Source of the DNA: CAVUXJ01 sp963814975
GTDB taxonomy: Bacteria; Acidobacteriota; Vicinamibacteria; Vicinamibacterales; CAVVIG01
Direction of reading: 5' to 3'
Length of the DNA stretch: 64,000 nt
Assembly (NCBI GenBank): GCA_963814975.1
Contig: CAWFFB010000015.1
Span: forward strand, 186,001-250,000
In this document: positions 60,733 through 64,000 of the stretch, piece by piece
Layout: each line of letters opens with the position of its first letter
How positions within the stretch are numbered: the first letter of the stretch is position 1
Notes under the pieces: model-generated
The model's input: only the letters and a program-made list of their open reading frames with translations
Told to the model about the DNA's origin: nothing
The model's database searches: none
Translations under genes and position numbers: made by a program

Positions 60733-62000
60733 GTCGGATAGGTGTCAGTTCATTCCGAGCGGATGGGTAACAGTTTCGCGCCGAACGGATTCTCGATCGG
60801 CTCTAGCCGACACGTCTCATCGTCGAAATACCCCAAATCGTACTGCATGAAGGTCACGAGCCAGATGCGCTCTCCGACCTGCGTCACGCCGACGCTCTGC
60901 CCGGCAAAGACATGACTGAGGTTCACCTTCCGGCCGCGGAAGCAGATGCGGCCACAGCCGGTCACCATGATGGTCTGATCGTGGAAGGGGTAGGTGAGCT
61001 CGTTGAGGCCGCGATACACGCGCGGTGAGCGCGCGTAGAGGTCGGCCGGGACTTTCATGCCCAGCGCCTGATGCGGCCGCTCGTCGTTGTACTGCGTCAC
61101 CCAGGCATCGAAGCGGGCTTGCTGTTGCAGGACGTTGGCGGCGGCCGGTTTGGTGGCTTCCTTCTTCAACGTGAGATGCATGCGCTCGTGGCGACCATTC
61201 TGCTGCGGGTGGCCGGGTTGAATCCGCTCGATCTGAATCCCCAACCGCAGCCACCACACCGCTAACTTGCTGAGCCCGTAGATCGCGTGCGCGGAGGCGA
61301 ACGGTACGCCGTTGTCGGTGCGAATCGCCTGGGGCACGCCAAACTCTTTGAAGGTGCGCTCGAACACGGTGAAGGCGAACTTCTCCTGCGTGGTGAGCAG
61401 CGCCTCACACGTCAGGAGGTAGCGACTGGCGAAGTCGGTGATCGTCAGGGGATAGCAGTACTTGCGATTGCCCAGCAGAAATTCGCCTTTGTAGTCGGCA
61501 CACCACAGCGCATTCGCTTGGGTCGGCCGCGAGAGCGCGGTCCCGGCTGACCGTCGCCGGCGCCGGCCTCGATGGCGCACCAGGTGGTGCCGATCAAGCA
61601 CGGCATGGACGGTACTGATGGCCGGCAGGTGCGGCCCGGTGAACTGCTGACGAAGCTTTTCACGGATCTTGGGCGCGCCCCACCCAGGATACTCACGCTT
61701 CAGGCGCACGATGGTGGCTTCGATCGGCGCCGGCAACCGGTTCGCCTGCCGGTGCGCGCGGTGGCTCCGATCGCTAAAGGCCTGGACCCCGCAGTCTTTG
61801 TAGCGGTCGAAGATCTTGTAGCCGGTCTTGCGCGAAATCCCGAACTCGGCGCACAGCGGCGCCATCTTCTCGCCCTCGAGCAGGCGGGCGACAAACCGGA
61901 GTCGCTCGTCCATGACGTGACACTCCTTCCAAGGCATGCCCCCTCCTAGTGGGGGCAAAGTGTCACCCATCCGCTCGGAATACGCTGTTACCTATCGCTC
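60733..62000 (-). mobile_element. IS481-family insertion sequence
   Basis: Imperfect terminal inverted repeats of about 43 bp bound the element. The left end is GTCGGATAGGTGTCAGTTCA then TTCCGAGCGGATGGGTAACA; the right end, read inward on the minus strand, is GAGCGATAGGTAACAGCGTA then TTCCGAGCGGATGGGTGACA. The single transposase gene fills it. Exact ends and a target duplication could not be fixed. It lies between the tRNA and the integrase gene, so it arrived after the integrative element. Confidence 0.8.
60750..61937 (-). CDS. IS481-family transposase
   Basis: A 395-residue DDE transposase: MPWKECHVMDERLRFVARLL and an N-terminal HTH (PLCAEFGISRKTGYKIFDRY), then the catalytic core ANALWCADYKGEFLLG (first Asp), AIRTDNGVPFASAHAIYGLS (second Asp) and NGRHERMHLTLKKEATKP (Glu). 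The start at 61937 matches the usual MPWKE beginning, with GGAGG upstream. It is uninterrupted, so the copy may be active. The stop codon lies in the left terminal repeat. Confidence 0.93.
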   Translation of the reverse strand: MPWKECHVMDERLRFVARLLEGEKMAPLCAEFGISRKTGYKIFDRYKDCGVQAFSDRSHRAHRQANRLPAPIEATIVRLKREYPGWGAPKIREKLRQQFTGPHLPAISTVHAVLDRHHLVRHRGRRRRRSAGTALSRPTQANALWCADYKGEFLLGNRKYCYPLTITDFASRYLLTCEALLTTQEKFAFTVFERTFKEFGVPQAIRTDNGVPFASAHAIYGLSKLAVWWLRLGIQIERIQPGHPQQNGRHERMHLTLKKEATKPAAANVLQQQARFDAWVTQYNDERPHQALGMKVPADLYARSPRVYRGLNELTYPFHDQTIMVTGCGRICFRGRKVNLSHVFAGQSVGVTQVGERIWLVTFMQYDLGYFDDETCRLEPIENPFGAKLLPIRSE

Positions 62001-62020
62001 AGGAAGGACACGGAACAAAA

Positions 62021-63180
62021 TCACGCATTTTGGACCGTGACCCCGCTCGCCCCGTCCGATTTGTGATCAATTGTGATCAATTCGGATCCGACCTTTTCGG
62101 CCGCGCCCCGTAGGGAGTGGTCGAGCACCTGCGTGTAGACGTTCAGCGTCGTGTCGACTTTGGCATGGCCCATCAATGTCGCCACAACCTTGCCGGGGAC
62201 ACCTTTCTCGTGCGCCCACGATGAGTACGTCCGTCGAAACGTGAGCCACGAGATTTTCGGCAGCCCAAGCACCTTGGCCGCAGCGACGATGTGCTTCAGG
62301 ACGTTGTTCGGCGAGATCGGCTTGCCGGACCACGTCGCAAAGACCAGCGCCTCCGGTTCGACCGGCGTCACGCGCCGTTGCCACGTCTCGATGAGCTGCG
62401 TGGCCGCGACTGAAAGCGGCACTCGGCGGAGTCCCGCCTCCGTTTTGGGCGTCCCGAAAATCCCCTCGTAGACCGCCTCGCGCACCGTGAGGCTGCGCTC
62501 GGCGAGATCGAGATCCTTCCACCGCAGCGCGAAGAGCTCGCCGCGACGGAGTCCTGTCAGGATTGCGAGGCCGGCCATCGTCTTCGGGAGTGCCGCTAGC
62601 GCGTCGAGCAGCGCCGCGGCTTGCGTCGTCGTGAGTGCCCACTTCGGACGACGCACCGGAGCGTGGGCAGATCGATCTCACGCGCCGGGTTCGCCTGGAG
62701 GTGCCCCCATTTCACAGCCGTGCGCAGCACCGCGCTGAGCACGTCGTGGATGTGATCGATTGTCTTCGGGGCGTAGCCGGCTTTCATGAGGTGCGCGACA
62801 TAGGCTTGCACCTCTTGCCGCGTCACATCCGAGATCGCCGTGTCCCCAAACCGTGGCACCAGGTGCTTCTCCGCGATGTGCCGATGATTCCGTTGCGTGG
62901 AGTGCTTGTACATCGGCATGACGTTGGTCTTCCAATCTTCGACGATCGTCCGAAACGTCACACGAGACCGTGTCGGAACCTTGCTGTTGGCGGCTACGCC
63001 GACTTTGAGGGCCAGGATATCCGCGGCCTCGCCGCGGGAAATCGCGCCCAGATTTTCGTAGCGCAGCGCCCTTTTCACTGTGCCGTCGGGAGCAATCTGC
63101 AGCTCCCGCCAGCGAATCGCCCACCCCCTTTCTCGTTTGAGAAGAATCCCGCTACCGTACTGCCGCTTTCGTTGAGCCAT
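62021..63180 (-). CDS. int: Tyrosine recombinase/integrase (frameshifted; catalytic His replaced)
   Basis: The first frame, from ATG 63180 (AAAGG upstream), holds the arm-binding region (RKRQYGSGILLKRERGWAIR) and SAM-like core-binding domain (HSTQRNHRHIAEKHLVPRFG, YVAHLMKAGYAPKTIDHIHD). An indel near 62655-62665 leads to the catalytic domain: ILTGLRRGELFALRWKD (Arg I), SWLTFRRTYSSWAHEKGV (box II), LMGHAKVDTTLNVYTQVLDH (His and Tyr). In box II the expected His of HxxR is Leu (CTC for CAC), a possible inactivation or base error. It is transcribed towards tRNA-Asn, as usual for tRNA-integrating elements. Confidence 0.85.
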
Positions 63181-63254
63181 CCGAGACACCTTTCTTCTCG
63201 TTGGCTCTTCGGGGTTTAGCTCGGTACTGATTGTAGCGGGTCTGGGGAAACGAA

Positions 63255-63526
63255 TCACGTGGCCCGGCATTTCTTCCTCTCCAGGAACGCCCGGATCGCG
63301 CCTGCTTCGAAACGCACGTATTTCCGATCTTGATGTGGGGCAGCCGCTCAGCTCGAGGCGTGCCGCGCGAACGCGTGTGTTCGTACACCCAGCTCGGGCT
63401 CACCTTGAGCACCGCCGCGACTTCTTCGACTGTGAGCAATTCATGCAGGTCGTTCTGACCGCGTACCGCTGCGGGTTCATCGCCAGCGCGTAAAGAGGAG
63501 TGCGAATACGTATCTGCAGTCGGCAT
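63255..63526 (-). CDS. Excisionase-like small HTH protein (frameshifted)
   Basis: DLHELLTVEEVAAVLKVSPS WVYEHTRSRG is a MerR/Xis-type HTH_17 domain. After LPHIKIG an indel near 63325-63330 gives KYVRFEAGAIRAFLERKKCR and a stop at 63255-63257, which is the normal end of this domain. About 90 residues. Such proteins control excision direction or the integrase gene; it lies 75 bases before int on the same strand. A partial copy of the same motif (SLDELLTVEDAATVFARTQS) occurs upstream in the same frame at about 63566-63625. Confidence 0.65.
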
Positions 63527-64000
63527 ATAGACCTCGTCATGTCTCATCGCCTGAGCGTCAATCGACTGCGTGCGTGCGAACACGGTTGCGGCGTCCTCCA
63601 CTGTGAGCAGCTCGTCAAGGCTATTGCGCGCTCGATCCGGGCATGTCCTCCGCCTCACGATGGATGTCCATATACCCAGCCTCAATCAACCCACCGGTCT
63701 CACACCGTTGGTGCTGTCATTTCGCTGCCCTGTGTTGCCGACGATCACGCGAACGGCGCGCTCTCTCGGCAAGCCTGTACGCTCGCGGACGTGATGGCTG
63801 GGGCCGTCATGTTCGTGCCGTTCCGTTGTGGACGCTCCGTTCACGGGAGATCCGTTCCCGGCGAACACATCTGGGCGGACGCGATCCACGCGAGAACTGT
63901 CACACGGCCAACACCAAACGTGCGCAAGCGAGCGCCTGAAGAATGGAGCCGCTTCATGAGCGAGAGGCGATGCGGGTTGTGTCTCCGCGGGCAATTCATC
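63527..64000. other. Right end of the window, no convincing gene
   Basis: This 470-base stretch holds the partial HTH motif copy at 63566-63625 and otherwise only short open frames without recognisable domains. A frame starting at ATG 63956 (MSERRCGLCLRG) runs off the window edge and might be the start of a CxxC protein of the integrative element, but too little is visible to call it. Confidence 0.4.

Noticed and set aside
63686..63994. Minus-strand 102-residue open frame at the window end
   Set aside because: No motif, no ribosome site, and composition like other random high-GC frames.

Overview
The window is a GC-rich bacterial chromosome segment of about 64 kb. Gene content points to an Acidobacteriota lineage, probably Vicinamibacteria (subdivision 6): futalosine-pathway menaquinone genes, lineage-typical orphan genes, many HD-GYP/sigma-54 type regulators and very GC-rich codon use. 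That placement is an inference; there is no rRNA gene here to test it. Many conserved genes (argH, hscA, hscB, iscA, sodA, cysM, fadD, a DNA glycosylase, the integrase) are interrupted by one or more single-base indels while all their domains remain readable. This looks more like uncorrected long-read assembly error than mass gene decay, so I give such genes their full reconstructed extents.

Layout. 1-5.2 kb: the tail of rfbA, a LamB/YcsF gene, a GtrA-START fusion with a CDP-alcohol phosphatidyltransferase, and a fatty acyl-CoA ligase. 5.2-14.4 kb: a complete divergent arginine cluster, argC-argB-argD-argA(GNAT)-argJ-argF leftward and argR-argG-argH rightward. 14.5-28.3 kb: fabI, an HD-GYP/GGDEF protein, a sigma-54 activator, a deoxyhypusine-synthase-like enzyme, ROK-nagA, queC/queD, gph, a DtxR-type regulator and ubiE. 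28.3-35.9 kb: an unusual PilT-like ATPase, a CoA-transferase, a glutaredoxin-like gene with an in-frame TGA at its first redox-cysteine position followed by a bSECIS-like hairpin, a SUMF domain protein, SIMPL, a DNA glycosylase and a methyltransferase. 36-45.1 kb: a sulfur block, cysM - JAMM protease - (CysO-like::MoeZ-like fusion), followed by the full iscR-iscS-iscU-iscA-hscB-hscA-fdx-iscX operon. 45.1-60.5 kb: mqnD and mqnE (menaquinone), a cobalamin-uptake operon behind a cobalamin riboswitch whose TonB receptor has collapsed, nadA, sodA, the SRP RNA, dnaX-ybaB-recR and a lipoprotein. 60.6-64 kb: tRNA-Asn(GTT) followed by the start of an integrative element (tyrosine recombinase, excisionase-like gene) into which an IS481-family element has inserted.

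The most distinctive non-coding feature is a set of intergenic arrays of tandem 7-bp units. Each locus usually has its own unit (for example TCTGAAA, AGTCTCA, AGAACGC, GTTCACA), and most carry a reverse-complement array a short distance away, so the pair can form a long heptad-phased hairpin. They lie between convergent genes, between genes of one operon, and in a divergent promoter region. Several genes end inside them, and at hscA the array abuts the start codon.

Two items deserve most attention: the candidate selenoprotein at 32739-32984, and the inverted heptad arrays. The fusion of a CysO-like ubiquitin-fold domain to its activating enzyme and a rhodanese, beside cysM and a JAMM protease, is a third.
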